Below, in pieces: positions 16,435-26,011 of a stretch of DNA of 64,000 bases (within the stretch, counting starts at the first letter, position 1; each line of letters starts with the position of its first letter). A program made the translations under genes and the position numbers. Below the pieces are notes generated by a model. It saw nothing but the letters and a program-made list of their open reading frames with translations, did no database searches and was not told the DNA's origin. Source of the DNA: Gordonia heveisoli (lineage in GTDB: Bacteria; Actinomycetota; Actinomycetes; Mycobacteriales; Mycobacteriaceae); contig NZ_JASXSH010000011.1 of assembly GCF_030315745.1 (NCBI RefSeq), positions 1 through 64,000 on the forward strand, in the 5' to 3' direction.

Positions 16435-17388
16435 TCAGCGGGCGAACCGGTCGGTCGCCTCGATCAGGTGATGGCGGATGCCCGGTTCGTATGAGGCGTG
16501 CCCGGCGTCGTCGACGATGTGCAGGCGGGCCGCGGGCCACGCCCGATGCAGATCCCAGGCGCTGCGCATGGGACACACCACGTCGTAGCGGCCCTGCACG
16601 ATTACCGCCGGGATGTCGGCGATGACGTCGATGTCGCGCAGCAGCTGGCCGTCATCGAGGAAACCGCCGTTGACGAAGTAGTGGTTCTCGATCGACGCGA
16701 AGGCCAGGTCGAATCGGGTTCCCTCCTCGGTCGCGGCGGGCGTTTTGGGCAGCAGGTGGCTGGTGCGCTGCTCCCAGCCCGTCCACGCCGACGCCGCGCG
16801 GGCGGCGACCGCGGGGTCCGGGTCGGTGAGGAGGCGATGGTAGGCGGCGACGAGGTCGCCGTCGCGTTCGCCTGCCGGGATCGGCTCCAGATAGGACTCC
16901 CACTCGTCGGGGAAGATGTGCGCGGCCCCGCCGTTGTAGTACCAGTCGATCTCGCTGCGCCGGAGCAGGAAGATGCCGCGCAACACCAGTTCGGTCACCC
17001 GGCCGGGGTGGCGCTGGGCGTAGGCGAGGCCGAGTGTCGAACCCCACGAACCGCCGAAGACCTGCCAGCGGTCGACGCCGAGATGGGTCCGCAGCGCCTC
17101 CATGTCGGCGATCAGGTGGTCGGTGGTGTTGGTCGACAGGTCGGCGCCGTCGGCGACGTGGGGGAGTGAACGCCCGCAGTTGCGCTGGTCGAACAACACG
17201 ATGCGGTAGCGCGTGGGATCGAAGAAGCGGCGCTGATCGGGGCCGGTGCCGCCGCCGGGGCCGCCGTGGACGAAGATGACCGGCTTGCCGTCGGGGTTGC
17301 CCGACGTCTCCCAGTAGATCCGCTGGTCGTCGGTGACGTCGAGCAGACCGGATGCGTAGGGCTCGATCGGGGGATAGAAATCGCGCAT
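16435..17388 (-). CDS. pip: Proline iminopeptidase
   Basis: 317 residues, the alpha/beta hydrolase that removes N-terminal proline from peptides (peptidase family S33). The oxyanion segment is FVHGGPGGGTG near residues 39-49, then FDPTRYRIVLFDQRNCGRS. The nucleophile elbow is GGSWGSTLG with Ser114, the acid lies in VIVQGRYDVVCPM, and the catalytic His in DDAGHASYEPG near the C-terminus. The QRNCGRS and GGSWGS signatures are diagnostic. There is no signal peptide, so it is cytoplasmic. It is followed at a 47-base gap upstream by panB on the same strand. In M. tuberculosis this position is occupied by the surface protease Hip1 instead. Confidence 0.92.
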   Translation of the reverse strand: MRDFYPPIEPYASGLLDVTDDQRIYWETSGNPDGKPVIFVHGGPGGGTGPDQRRFFDPTRYRIVLFDQRNCGRSLPHVADGADLSTNTTDHLIADMEALRTHLGVDRWQVFGGSWGSTLGLAYAQRHPGRVTELVLRGIFLLRRSEIDWYYNGGAAHIFPDEWESYLEPIPAGERDGDLVAAYHRLLTDPDPAVAARAASAWTGWEQRTSHLLPKTPAATEEGTRFDLAFASIENHYFVNGGFLDDGQLLRDIDVIADIPAVIVQGRYDVVCPMRSAWDLHRAWPAARLHIVDDAGHASYEPGIRHHLIEATDRFAR

Positions 17389-17435
17389 GGCCCCACCCTA
17401 AGGGGCCATGCGCGAGAACGGGTATGACGACGCGG

Positions 17436-18311
17436 TCAGTAGCTGTGCTCGGGACCGGGGAACACCCCGCGGCGCACCTCGTCGGCGTATTGTTCTGCGG
17501 CGCCGCGCAATTGCGACCCGACGTCGGCGAACCGCTTGACGAACCGCGCGGTCTTGCCGTGCGTCAGTCCGGCCATGTCCTGCCAGACCAACACCTGGGC
17601 GTCGGTCTCGTTACCCGCGCCGATGCCGACGGTGGGAATGGTCAGTTTGCGGGTGATCTGGCCGGCGAGATCGGCGGGCACCATCTCCATGACGACCGCG
17701 AACGCACCGGCCTCCTGCACCGCGATGGCGTCGGCGATCAGCTGATCGGCACCGTCGCCACGGCCCTGCACGCGGAAGCCGCCGAGGCCGTTGACGCTCT
17801 GCGGGGTGAAACCGATGTGGGCCATCACCGGGATACCGGCCGCGGTCAACGCCGCGATCTGCGGTGCCACACGTTCGCCGCCTTCGAGTTTGACGGCGTG
17901 CGCACCGGTCTCCTTGAAGATGCGGACCGCGGATTCCAACGCCTGCTGCGGCCCGGCTTCGTAACTGCCGAAAGTCATATCCGCGACAACCAGTGCGTGG
18001 GGTGCGCCCCGGACCACTGCGCGGATCAGCGGGATCATCTCGTCGAGAGAGACCGGGATGGTGGTGTCGTAGCCGAGGACGACGTTGGCGGCGGAATCAC
18101 CGACGAGCAGCACCGGGATGTTGGCGTCGTCGAAGATGCGAGCGGTGGAGTAGTCGTAGGCGGTGAGCATCGACCACTTCTCGCCGTCGGCCTTCATCTG
18201 GCCGAGATGCTGGATGCGGGTCGCCCGGCGACGGGGAGTCGGTGAGATGGCGTCGGAACTGGAAGATTCGGTGGTGGAGGTGGACGCACCGTAGACCGAG
18301 GTTTCGGACAT
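17436..18311 (-). CDS. panB: 3-methyl-2-oxobutanoate hydroxymethyltransferase
   Basis: 291 residues. PanB transfers a hydroxymethyl group from methylene-THF to ketoisovalerate, the first step of pantothenate and CoA synthesis. The TIM-barrel signatures are complete: [101 protein letters not shown], and [21 protein letters not shown] 35-residue Ser/Thr-rich tail precedes the core, as in other mycobacterial-type PanB. The ATG at 18311 begins MSETSVYG; a longer frame continues 39 codons upstream with unlikely composition. It is divergent from glnA2, with 261 bases between the starts. Confidence 0.95.
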   Translation of the reverse strand: MSETSVYGASTSTTESSSSDAISPTPRRRATRIQHLGQMKADGEKWSMLTAYDYSTARIFDDANIPVLLVGDSAANVVLGYDTTIPVSLDEMIPLIRAVVRGAPHALVVADMTFGSYEAGPQQALESAVRIFKETGAHAVKLEGGERVAPQIAALTAAGIPVMAHIGFTPQSVNGLGGFRVQGRGDGADQLIADAIAVQEAGAFAVVMEMVPADLAGQITRKLTIPTVGIGAGNETDAQVLVWQDMAGLTHGKTARFVKRFADVGSQLRGAAEQYADEVRRGVFPGPEHSY

Positions 18312-18532
18312 CGTTGTCTCTTTTCTGCCTCGAGTCCTGCGTGGCAGGTACCCGGGTTGATCACGGACGACCTCATTCTTCCATCGCGGCGCCTGATACG
18401 GTCGCCGAGGCCTTATGGGATTGGTCACAAGCGTTCATGTACTGATCGGGTCATTCCGCAGAGGGGTAAATCTATCCCAGATATTGGGATCACCGTCGGG
18501 AATCCGCAGGATGCAGAGTTTGAATCGTGCAT

Positions 18533-18548
18533 GTAACACGGATTTAAC
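18533..18548 (+). promoter_or_regulatory. GlnR-like binding site upstream of glnA2
   Basis: GTAAC-ACGGAT-TTAAC, 25 bases before the chosen glnA2 start. GlnR boxes in mycobacteria and streptomycetes follow GTnAC-n6-GnAAC; this copy matches apart from T for G at the start of the second half. A better copy sharing the same GTAACACGG core lies before glnA1. Because it sits so close to the start codon, it could act as a roadblock or lie over the promoter. Confidence 0.45.
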
Positions 18549-18572
18549 AGGCTACTTCTAATGTCGGCGATC

Positions 18573-19913
18573 ATGGATCGCCAAAAGGAATTCGTGCTCC
18601 GGACCCTCGAAGAGCGCGACATCCGATTCGTCCGGCTGTGGTTCACCGACGTCCTCGGCTATTTGAAGTCGGTGGCGATCGCGCCCGCGGAGCTCGAAGG
18701 TGCTTTCAGCGAAGGAATCGGATTCGACGGGTCTGCCATCGAAGGCTTCTCGCGTGTGTCGGAGGCCGATACGGTCGCCAAACCCGACCCGTCGACCTTC
18801 CAGATCCTGCCGTGGACGACCTCGTCCGGCCGGCATCACTCGGCCCGCATGTTCTGCGACATCGCGATGCCCGACGGCACACCGAGCTGGGCCGACTCCC
18901 GGCATGTGCTGCGCCGCCAGCTGAACAAGGCCGCCGACCAGGGCTTCAGCTGCTACGTGCACCCCGAGATCGAGTTCTTCCTCCTCAAGGACGCCCCGCT
19001 GGACGGCAGCGTGCCCACCCCGGCCGACTCGGGTGGCTACTTCGACCAGGCGGTACACGACGCCGCACCCAACTTCCGTCGCCACGCCATCGAGGCGCTG
19101 GAGTCGATGGGTATCTCCGTCGAGTTCTCGCACCACGAAGGTGCGCCGGGGCAGCAGGAGATCGATCTGCGGTACGCCGACGCACTGTCGATGGCCGACA
19201 ACGTGATGACCTTCCGTTACGTCATCAAGGAAGTCGCCATCAACGAGGGCGTCTGGGCGACCTTCATGCCAAAGCCGTTCAGCGACTTCCCCGGCTCGGC
19301 GATGCACACCCACCTGAGCTTGTTCGAAGGGGACATCAACGCCTTCCACAACCCGGACGACCCGATGCAGCTGTCGGACACCGGCAAGAAGTTCATCGCG
19401 GGCATCCTGCACCACGCGGCCGAGATCAGCGCGGTCACCAACCAGTGGGTCAACAGTTACAAGCGACTGATCCACGGCGGCGAGGCGCCCACCGCGGCCA
19501 CCTGGGGCGGCGCCAACCGGTCGGCACTGGTCCGGTTGCCGCTATACACCCCGAACAAGGCGTCGTCGCGGCGTATCGAGGTGCGCAGCCCCGACTCGGC
19601 GTGCAATCCGTATCTGACCTTCGCGGTGCTGCTCGCCGCCGGGCTCAAGGGCATCAAAGAGGGCTACGAGCTGCCCGACGAGGCCGAGGACGACGTGTGG
19701 GCACTTACCCCGGCCGAGCGTCGGGCGATGGGCTACAAGGAGCTGCCGGGCAGCCTCGCCGAGGCGCTCAACGAGATGGAGCGCTCCGAGCTCGTCGCCG
19801 AGGCGCTCGGTGAGCATGTGTTCGACTACTTCCTGCGCAACAAGTGGACCGAGTGGAACAACTACCGCAGCCTGGTCACGCCGTTCGAGCTGAAGAGCTA
19901 CCTACCGCTGTAG
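18573..19913 (+). CDS. glnA2: Glutamine synthetase type I, GlnA2
   Basis: 446 residues, the short alpha-type GSI found beside glnE in Mycobacteriales. Signatures are [65 protein letters not shown] (metal ligands), [20 protein letters not shown], and [30 protein letters not shown]. The adenylylation loop reads [11 protein letters not shown]: position 376 is Trp where GlnA1 has Tyr, so GlnE should not modify this enzyme. I chose the ATG at 18573 (MDRQKEFVL), matching known GlnA2 proteins; an ATG four codons upstream is possible. In M. tuberculosis GlnA2 is dispensable for growth. glnE follows after 58 bases and may be co-transcribed. Confidence 0.94.
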   Translation: MDRQKEFVLRTLEERDIRFVRLWFTDVLGYLKSVAIAPAELEGAFSEGIGFDGSAIEGFSRVSEADTVAKPDPSTFQILPWTTSSGRHHSARMFCDIAMPDGTPSWADSRHVLRRQLNKAADQGFSCYVHPEIEFFLLKDAPLDGSVPTPADSGGYFDQAVHDAAPNFRRHAIEALESMGISVEFSHHEGAPGQQEIDLRYADALSMADNVMTFRYVIKEVAINEGVWATFMPKPFSDFPGSAMHTHLSLFEGDINAFHNPDDPMQLSDTGKKFIAGILHHAAEISAVTNQWVNSYKRLIHGGEAPTAATWGGANRSALVRLPLYTPNKASSRRIEVRSPDSACNPYLTFAVLLAAGLKGIKEGYELPDEAEDDVWALTPAERRAMGYKELPGSLAEALNEMERSELVAEALGEHVFDYFLRNKWTEWNNYRSLVTPFELKSYLPL

Positions 19914-19971
19914 GCGCCGGCCAACGCAACCCCACTTACGCAGGGGTGTCGTCACTCGCTACCGTTTTGGG

Positions 19972-22900
19972 GTGACCAAGATTTCCGGGAGAAGCGCTGT
20001 GCCCAGTACGGGGCGACTCGGACTACTGGAGAAGACGGCTGCGGGCGACCTCGCGACGCTCGGCTGGAACAACGACGAATCCATCGGTGTGCTGTGGGCG
20101 CTGTCCCGGTCGCCCGACGCCGATCTCGCCCTGCGGACGCTGGTGCGGCTGAAAGATGTGGCCGGCGACGACTGGGCCGAGCTCGATGGGCTGATCGCCA
20201 CCGACACCGGCTTCCGTGGCCGACTGTTCGCGGTGATCGGGGCGTCGGACGCGCTGGCCGATCACCTCATCGGCCACCCCGACACCTGGCGGCTGCTCCT
20301 TCCCGCCGAACTGCCCGACCGTGTCGAGATCGAGCGGCGGATGCTCGCGGCGGTCGACGCGGAGCCGGTCGCCGACGAGGTCGCCAACGGTAATCCGGTC
20401 TATCGTGCGGCGCTGTCCGGGCCGAAAGCGGTGGTCGCGCTGCGGCTGGCATACCGCAATCTGGTTCTGCAGCTGGCCGCCCACGACGTGGCCCCGACCG
20501 TCGAAGACGAGCCGGTCATGTGGTTCCCGGAGGTCGGCGCGCGGCTGGCCGATCTCGCCGACGCGGCACTGACGGCTGCGCTCGCGGTGGCGATCCGCGA
20601 GGTGTGCGGGGATGGTGAGCTGAACGTGCGGCTCGCCGTGATCGCCATGGGTAAATGTGGTGCGCGCGAGCTGAACTACGTCAGCGACGTCGACGTCATC
20701 TTCGTCGCCGAACCGGCCGATGGGGTGTCCGCGCGCATCGCGGGTGAGCTGATGCGTGTCGGTACGCTGGCCTTCTTCGAAGTCGACGCCGCGCTGCGGC
20801 CGGAGGGTAAGGCCGGGGCACTCACCCGCACCCTGGAATCGCATGTCGCGTATTACAAGCGGTGGGCCAAGACCTGGGAGTTCCAGGCGCTGCTCAAGGC
20901 GCGGGCGATGACCGGGGACATGGAGCTCGGTGCCGACTACATCGCCGCGGTCAACCCGATGGTGTGGCAGGCGGCCGAACGCGACGACTTCGTCCCGGAG
21001 GTGCAGGCGATGCGCCGCCGGGTGGAGTCGCTGGTGCCCGAAGATCTGCGCGAGCGAAACCTGAAGCTGGGTAGCGGCAGTCTGCGGGACGTCGAGTTCG
21101 CGGTGCAGCTGCTGCAGATGGTGCATGGGCGCGTGGATGAGAGTCTGCGCGTGCAGGCGACCGTCGACGCCCTGGGTGCCCTGACCGCGGGTGGTTACGT
21201 CGGCCGTGACGACGGCGCGAATCTCATTGCCTCCTACCAGTTCCTGCGTCTCCTCGAACACCGGCTGCAATTGCAGCGGATGTCGCGGACCCATCTGCTG
21301 CCACCGTTCGACGACGACGAGGCGTGGCGCTGGCTGGCCCGCGCCGCGCACATCCGACGCGAAGGTGAACTCGACGCGACCAGTGTGCTGCGGGAGCAGA
21401 TCAAGCGGCAGAGTCTGCGGGTGCGACGGCTGCACGAGAAGTTGTTCTACCGGCCGCTGCTGGACGCCGCGACCCGCTTCAACACCGCCGAGCTGACGCT
21501 GTCGGATTCGTCGGCCGAACGGCGCCTGGCCGCGCTCGGCTATGCCCAGCCCGAGCGCGCGATGAAGCACATCCGCGCGTTGGCGTCGGCGCCGCTGCGA
21601 CGCGGTCAGATCCAGTTGCTGATCTTGCCGCAGCTGCTGGAGACGATCAGCCGCACACCCGATCCCGACGCGGGTCTGCTCAACTACCGGCGTCTGTGCG
21701 ATGTCATGGAGGATGCCGACTGGTTCCTGCGGCTGCTGCGCGACGACGGTGTCGTCGCCGAGCGGCTGATGAAGGTGCTCGGCACCTCCGAGTACATCGC
21801 CAATCTGCTGATGCGCGCCCCGGAAGTCATCCACCTGTACTCCGACGGCCCCGACGGACCGAAACTGTGTGACATCCGTCCGCAGGATGTGGCCAAGGGG
21901 CTGATCGCCTCCACGGTGCGTCAGCGGGACCTCAAACGCGCGGTGGCGGCGGCTCGTTCGCATCGGCGGGCGGAACTGGTGCGGGTGGCCTCGGCCGATG
22001 TCCTCGGTCTCATGGACGTGCCCGCGGTCTGTGCGGCGCTGTCGAGTGTGTGGGCGGCGGTGCTCAATGCCGCGCTCACCGTCGTCATCAACGCATCCGA
22101 GGCCGAACGCGGGGAGAAGGCGCCCGCGCGGATCGCCGTCATCGGCATGGGCAGGCTCGGCGGCGGGGAACTGGGCTACGGATCCGACGCCGACGTGCTG
22201 TTCGTGTGTCAGCCGGTCCCGGGCGTCGCCGAGGACGTCGCCCTGCGGTGGGCGCAGACCGTCGCCGAGAATGTGCGTTCCATGCTCGGCTCGCCCAGCG
22301 ACGACCCGCCGCTGGAGGTCGACACCGGACTACGTCCGGAGGGACGCAACGGGCCGATCGTGCGAACCCTCGCCTCCTACGCCGCCTACTACGACCAGTG
22401 GGCGCAACCATGGGAGGTTCAGGCGTTGCTGCGGGCGCATCAGGTGGCCGGCGACGACAACCTCGGTATCGACTTCCTGCACATGTGCGATCGCATCCGC
22501 TATCCGGCCGGCGGTGTTTCCCGGGAGGCCGTCAAGGAGATCCGGCGGATCAAGGCACGCGTCGATTCCGAACGTCTGCCGCGGGGTGCGGACCCGGCGA
22601 CGCACACCAAACTCGGTCGCGGCGGGCTCGCCGACATCGAATGGACGGTGCAACTGATGCAACTGCGCTATGCGCACCGGTACGCGTCGCTGCACAACAC
22701 CTCGACACTGGAATCCCTGGACGCGATCGGGGCGGCGGAGTTGCTCGCCGAGAACGACGTCGCGCTCCTCAAGGACGCCTGGATCACCGCGACCAAGGCG
22801 CGCAACGCGCTGGTGCTGGTGCGCGGCAAACCGGTCGATCAGCTTCCCGGTCCGGGTGCGCAGCTGCGTCAGATCGCCTACGCGGCAGGCTGGCCGGAGG

Positions 22901-22983
22901 ATGAGGCGTCGGAGTTCCTGGAGCACTACCTGCGGGTGACCCGGCGGGCAAAAGCCGTGGTGCTCAAGGTCTTCGGCGCGTGA
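19972..22983 (+). CDS. glnE: Bifunctional glutamine synthetase adenylyltransferase/deadenylase
   Basis: 1003 residues, normal length. It has two nucleotidyltransferase domains, each followed by a helical domain. The N-terminal (deadenylylating) active site is [19 protein letters not shown] near residues 226-245 with the DxD pair. The C-terminal (adenylylating) site is [21 protein letters not shown] near 724-744. Both halves carry the RPEGK/RPEGRNG motif and the [18 protein letters not shown] / [18 protein letters not shown] repeat. GlnE attaches AMP to a tyrosine of GlnA1 when nitrogen is plentiful, under PII control. It starts at a GTG 58 bases after glnA2. Its substrate gene glnA1 is 5 kb downstream on the other strand, separated by accessory genes. 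Confidence 0.96.
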   Translation: MTKISGRSAVPSTGRLGLLEKTAAGDLATLGWNNDESIGVLWALSRSPDADLALRTLVRLKDVAGDDWAELDGLIATDTGFRGRLFAVIGASDALADHLIGHPDTWRLLLPAELPDRVEIERRMLAAVDAEPVADEVANGNPVYRAALSGPKAVVALRLAYRNLVLQLAAHDVAPTVEDEPVMWFPEVGARLADLADAALTAALAVAIREVCGDGELNVRLAVIAMGKCGARELNYVSDVDVIFVAEPADGVSARIAGELMRVGTLAFFEVDAALRPEGKAGALTRTLESHVAYYKRWAKTWEFQALLKARAMTGDMELGADYIAAVNPMVWQAAERDDFVPEVQAMRRRVESLVPEDLRERNLKLGSGSLRDVEFAVQLLQMVHGRVDESLRVQATVDALGALTAGGYVGRDDGANLIASYQFLRLLEHRLQLQRMSRTHLLPPFDDDEAWRWLARAAHIRREGELDATSVLREQIKRQSLRVRRLHEKLFYRPLLDAATRFNTAELTLSDSSAERRLAALGYAQPERAMKHIRALASAPLRRGQIQLLILPQLLETISRTPDPDAGLLNYRRLCDVMEDADWFLRLLRDDGVVAERLMKVLGTSEYIANLLMRAPEVIHLYSDGPDGPKLCDIRPQDVAKGLIASTVRQRDLKRAVAAARSHRRAELVRVASADVLGLMDVPAVCAALSSVWAAVLNAALTVVINASEAERGEKAPARIAVIGMGRLGGGELGYGSDADVLFVCQPVPGVAEDVALRWAQTVAENVRSMLGSPSDDPPLEVDTGLRPEGRNGPIVRTLASYAAYYDQWAQPWEVQALLRAHQVAGDDNLGIDFLHMCDRIRYPAGGVSREAVKEIRRIKARVDSERLPRGADPATHTKLGRGGLADIEWTVQLMQLRYAHRYASLHNTSTLESLDAIGAAELLAENDVALLKDAWITATKARNALVLVRGKPVDQLPGPGAQLRQIAYAAGWPEDEASEFLEHYLRVTRRAKAVVLKVFGA

Positions 22984-22998
22984 GCCGGGCGTCATCCC

Positions 22999-23991
22999 TT
23001 GTCGACCGACCCTGAGTCGGGGTCCGGGCACGACCGTTCCCGGGTCCGGCGCTACCTCGAATTCGCCCTGCTGATCGTCGGTGGGATCGCGCTGGCCGCC
23101 ACCGGGGTCGCGGTGTTCCTGCACTATTACCCCTCCCGCGGTGACCTGACCGTCATGCTGACCAGCGCGGTGCCCTTCGCACTGGTCGTCGCGCTGGCGG
23201 CGGTGCTGATCTTCGGTGCACTTCGACGCTGGATCCTGCTGGCCGTCGCGGTGGTGGCGTCGGTGGTGCTCGGGCAGACCCAAGCCCCGCTGTGGATCGC
23301 CGAAACCGCGCCTGCCGGACCGAGGTTCACGGTGGTGAGTGCCAATCTGCTGTTCGGCCGCGCCGACCTGACTGCGTTGTCGACACTGATCGCCGACGCC
23401 GATGCCGATCTGGTGTCGTTGCAGGAGGTGACCCCGGAGGCGCTGGCCGCGATCCGGGCCTCACCGATCGGGCACACCCTGCCGCATATCTTCGCGATCC
23501 CGTTCGCGCTGGCCGGTGGTACCGCGTTGCTGAGCAGACGCCCGCTGACGGACACGTTCAACATTCCGGGAACGGTGCTGCACAATCTGTCCGCCCGCAC
23601 CGATCTGCCGGGTGCGCCGGGGACGCGGGTGCTCGCCATCCATCCGGCCGCCCCGCTCAACGGGGCCACCCGCACGTGGATGGCCGATATGGACCGCATC
23701 GCCGATCATCTGCGCTCGTTGCCGCCGGGCCGGGCGATCGCGGCGGGGGATTTCAACTCGACCCGCGACCATGCGCGGTTCCGCGATCTCCTGGATCTCG
23801 GTTTCGCCGACACCACGGATCAGGCCGGGGCCGGATTCCTGCCAACCTATCCCACCGATCGCAGCGGAAATCGGCCGCTGGTCGCCATCGATCACGTGAT
23901 CGTCCGAGGTTTCGTGGCCACGTCGGTCCGCACATTTCATCTCCCGAGTTCCGATCATCGGGCCGTGGTGGTATCACTGGTTGCATCATGA
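22999..23991 (+). CDS. Membrane-anchored endonuclease/exonuclease/phosphatase (EEP) family protein
   Basis: 330 residues starting at TTG. The N-terminal 110 residues have three hydrophobic segments (about 22-42, 52-72 and 76-93). An extracytoplasmic EEP domain follows: FTVVSANLLFGRADL with the Asn ligand, DADLVSLQEVTPE with the metal-binding Glu, LAIHPAAP, IAAGDFNSTRDHARFRDLL with the catalytic Asp-Phe-Asn, VAIDHVIV, and the final SSDHRAVVVSL with Asp-His. All catalytic residues are present. Related outward-facing proteins cleave phosphodiesters or phospholipid headgroups, and the substrate is unknown. It starts 15 bases after glnE and its stop overlaps the heme oxygenase start (ATGA), so the two are translationally coupled. 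Confidence 0.82.
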   Translation: MSTDPESGSGHDRSRVRRYLEFALLIVGGIALAATGVAVFLHYYPSRGDLTVMLTSAVPFALVVALAAVLIFGALRRWILLAVAVVASVVLGQTQAPLWIAETAPAGPRFTVVSANLLFGRADLTALSTLIADADADLVSLQEVTPEALAAIRASPIGHTLPHIFAIPFALAGGTALLSRRPLTDTFNIPGTVLHNLSARTDLPGAPGTRVLAIHPAAPLNGATRTWMADMDRIADHLRSLPPGRAIAAGDFNSTRDHARFRDLLDLGFADTTDQAGAGFLPTYPTDRSGNRPLVAIDHVIVRGFVATSVRTFHLPSSDHRAVVVSLVAS

Positions 23992-24659
23992 CGACGACAC
24001 CGGATACCGAGCCGACCGCCGACGCGGCGGACGCCGCGACGCAACGCATCTCCGATCGGCTGCGCGCCGCGACCGCCGTCGCTCATCAACGCGCCGAGAG
24101 CTCCGGTTTCGTCGAGGAACTGCTGGGCGGCGCGTTGGATGCGTCGCAGTACCACCGCCTGGCCGCACAGCTCTACTTCATCTATCGGGCCTTGGAGTCG
24201 GTGGGTGATGACCTGGCCGGCGATCCGATCGCCGACGCCGTCCTCGACGAGAAGCTCCGGCGGCTACCGCGACTAGGGGCCGACCTGGCGGCCTACGGCG
24301 TGGATCCGTCGGCCGTCGAACCGCTGCCGGCCGTTCGACGCTATGTGGCGGCCATCGAGTCGACACGCAACGATCCGGCGCGCTATGTCGCCCATCACTA
24401 CACCCGCTACCTCGGCGATCTGTCCGGCGGGCAGGTCGTCGCTCATCGGCTGCGCCAGCACTATGGGGTCGACGAGGAGGCATTGACCTTCTACGCCTTC
24501 GACATCGACAAGCTCAAGCGGTACAAGGACGCCTATCGGGAGCGGTTGGACGCCTTGCCGCTCGATGAGGAGGCGACCGGACGGCTGCTGGCCGAGGCGG
24601 TGGCGGCCTTCGAACACAATCAAGAACTCTTCGACGACCTCGCCGGCGCCGCGGCGTGA
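23988..24659 (+). CDS. Heme oxygenase (biliverdin-producing, HmuO-type)
   Basis: 223 residues. It opens heme to biliverdin, CO and iron. The proximal ligand is His33 in LRAATAVAHQRAESSGFV, and the distal helix carries the flexible YLGDLSGGQVVA motif with the conserved Gly-Asp-Leu-Ser-Gly-Gly. HHYTRYLGDLS and FYAFDIDKLKRYKDAYRERLD are also typical of HO-1-like enzymes from Corynebacterium and relatives. It overlaps the preceding membrane EEP gene by 4 bases. The likely role is iron recovery from heme. No DtxR/IdeR box is obvious just upstream, because the gene relies on a promoter before or inside the EEP gene. No heme importer is visible in the window. Confidence 0.92.
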   Translation: MTTTPDTEPTADAADAATQRISDRLRAATAVAHQRAESSGFVEELLGGALDASQYHRLAAQLYFIYRALESVGDDLAGDPIADAVLDEKLRRLPRLGADLAAYGVDPSAVEPLPAVRRYVAAIESTRNDPARYVAHHYTRYLGDLSGGQVVAHRLRQHYGVDEEALTFYAFDIDKLKRYKDAYRERLDALPLDEEATGRLLAEAVAAFEHNQELFDDLAGAAA

Positions 24660-24693
24660 TGTTCGGCGTCTGACGCGGCCGCCTACCCCGCCC

Positions 24694-24723
24694 CTATTTC
24701 TTGGTGCCCTACTTCTTGGTGTT
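24694..24723. repeat. 15-bp tandem duplication at the 3' end of the small membrane protein gene
   Basis: 24694-24708 and 24709-24723 share 12 of 15 bases around TTCTTGGTG. On the minus strand both units read Asn/Gly-Thr-Lys-Lys-stop. The second copy is therefore a spare C-terminus with its own TAG directly after the gene's real stop at 24709-24711. Confidence 0.6.
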
Positions 24724-25122
24724 GCCCGACTCCGGATCGCGGGCGGCCTCCACCCCTGCCTTCACGAGTAGGAACGGCACCACGAAGGACGCGATCGCGG
24801 TGACCAGCCAGACGATGACGGTGGCGGCGATCCAGGTGCTGACGCCACTGATCTCGATGCCGTCGGGTCCCAGCAGGCTGGCGATGACCAGTGCGACGAA
24901 GGTCGACACGAGGCCGACGCCGCCGAGAAAGGCCTCGGCGTTGTTGCGGATCAGGCGGAAGAGGAAGGGGCCCAGGATGAGCTGGGCCAGTGAGAACACC
25001 ACGATGGCGACGAGGAAACCGCCGGCGTGCAACTGCATGTCGTCGAGGACGGCGTCGGCGACGATGACGCCGATCGCGGCCGAGATGAGGTAGATCACGG
25101 CACGGATGATGAGACGGATCAT
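24709..25122 (-). CDS. Small integral membrane protein, phage-holin-4-like family
   Basis: 137 residues with four predicted transmembrane helices (about 3-24, 33-55, 67-85 and 95-120). A conserved first helix RAVIYLISAAIGVIVADAV is followed by FSLAQLILGPFLFRLIRNNAEAFLGGVGLVSTFVAL. It belongs to the superfamily-IV holin-like/DUF membrane proteins, which are widespread in actinobacteria outside phages. No lysis role should be assumed, since there is no endolysin or phage gene nearby. The C-terminus is hydrophilic (DPESGNTKK). It reads toward the heme oxygenase gene (convergent) and lies 26 bases after the TetR gene on the same strand, so the two may form one transcript. Confidence 0.65.
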   Translation of the reverse strand: MIRLIIRAVIYLISAAIGVIVADAVLDDMQLHAGGFLVAIVVFSLAQLILGPFLFRLIRNNAEAFLGGVGLVSTFVALVIASLLGPDGIEISGVSTWIAATVIVWLVTAIASFVVPFLLVKAGVEAARDPESGNTKK

Positions 25123-25148
25123 GGTGTCATCGTAGGGCTTTGCGTCTG

Positions 25149-25892
25149 CTACCGGCGCTTTTCGGCCTGGATGAGTCCGGCGATCCCGTCGAGCAGTATG
25201 CCCAGGCCGAATTCGAGCTGGTCGGTGAAGAAGTCGTCGTCGGGTTCCATCCCCGCGCCGGCCGCGGCCAGATCGGGATAGTCACCGGGGTCGGCGAGTT
25301 CGGCGAGCAGTTCGGGGTAGCCGGGACGCCCGGCCACCGCACCCGCGGTGAGTAGACCCATCTGGTGTGCCTGGCGCACGTGATGGCGCACGAAACCGTC
25401 GACGAGTAGCAGGGCACTGAGCTTCTGCTGTCCCGACAGGCCGGTGTCGGCGAAGGCGTGCACCCCGGAGTTGGTCCAGGACAACGTGTTCGGACCCAGC
25501 GGGGGACTGGACAACGGGATCTCGGCGATCCAGGGTCGTCGGCGCATCAGTTCCGCGGCCGCCCGTACCCAGTTGCCCACCCGGGTGCGCCAGTCGCCGG
25601 TCGCCGTCGTCGCCGGGTCGGCGCGGCCGAAAGCCTCGTCGATCATGATCGTGTGGATGTCGTCCTTGGCGTCGACGTATCGGTACAACGACATCGTCGT
25701 CACGCCGAGCGCATCGGCGATGCCCTTCATCGACACGGCATCCCAACCGGACTCATCCGCGATGGCCACCGCGGCTCGGGCGATGTCGGAGATCGCCAGC
25801 GTCGGCTTCGGGCCGCGCCGCGGGGTGGCGGGCTCGCGGTTCCACAACAGCGCGAGGTAGCGGGGAAGTTCGGGTCGCTCGGCCGATGTCAT
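25149..25892 (-). CDS. TetR family transcriptional regulator (C-terminal TetR_C_1-like)
   Basis: 247 residues. The HTH lies at about 36-80: ISDIARAAVAIADESGWDAVSMKGIADALGVTTMSLYRYVDAKDDI. This is a variant with a Trp-containing helix and SLYRY in the recognition helix, as in TetR-class tetracycline and drug repressors. The C-terminal ligand domain includes WIAEIPLSSPPLGPNTLSW and LLLVDGFVRHHVRQAHQMG. It is divergent from the MFS exporter at 26012 with a 119-base AT-rich gap, the classic local-repressor arrangement. I chose the ATG at 25892 (MTSAERPELP); another start lies 9 bases upstream. It most likely represses the exporter and itself. Confidence 0.9.
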   Translation of the reverse strand: MTSAERPELPRYLALLWNREPATPRRGPKPTLAISDIARAAVAIADESGWDAVSMKGIADALGVTTMSLYRYVDAKDDIHTIMIDEAFGRADPATTATGDWRTRVGNWVRAAAELMRRRPWIAEIPLSSPPLGPNTLSWTNSGVHAFADTGLSGQQKLSALLLVDGFVRHHVRQAHQMGLLTAGAVAGRPGYPELLAELADPGDYPDLAAAGAGMEPDDDFFTDQLEFGLGILLDGIAGLIQAEKRR

Positions 25893-26011
25893 GCCACGCA
25901 TCCTACTTATTGCTTGCGTCGTAGACAGAAAAGCGTAGTATCTGCTTACGTAATAAACAGTCTATGGCGTAATCAATTAGTCGCCGTATTGAGTGACCGG
26001 AGGTTGTTCCG
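25893..26011. promoter_or_regulatory. Divergent control region of the TetR and MFS genes
   Basis: This gap is markedly AT-rich compared with the rest of the window. It contains the 8-bp palindrome TTACGTAA at 25946-25953 and, 25-30 bases to its left, a loosely related TTATTGCTTGCG. The inverted TTATT...AATAA pair could be a TetR operator covering both promoters. The MFS gene has its own ribosome site GGAGG at about 26000. Confidence 0.4.

Noticed and set aside
20023-21963. 646-codon open frame on the minus strand opposite glnE
   Set aside because: It is the antisense shadow of a complete glnE gene. Its product is His/Gln/Arg-rich without domains, as expected for high-GC complement frames.
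24709-25122. Phage holin or prophage remnant
   Set aside because: The protein resembles holin-4-like membrane proteins but no endolysin, portal, capsid or integrase gene is present, and the family is common in non-phage actinobacterial loci.
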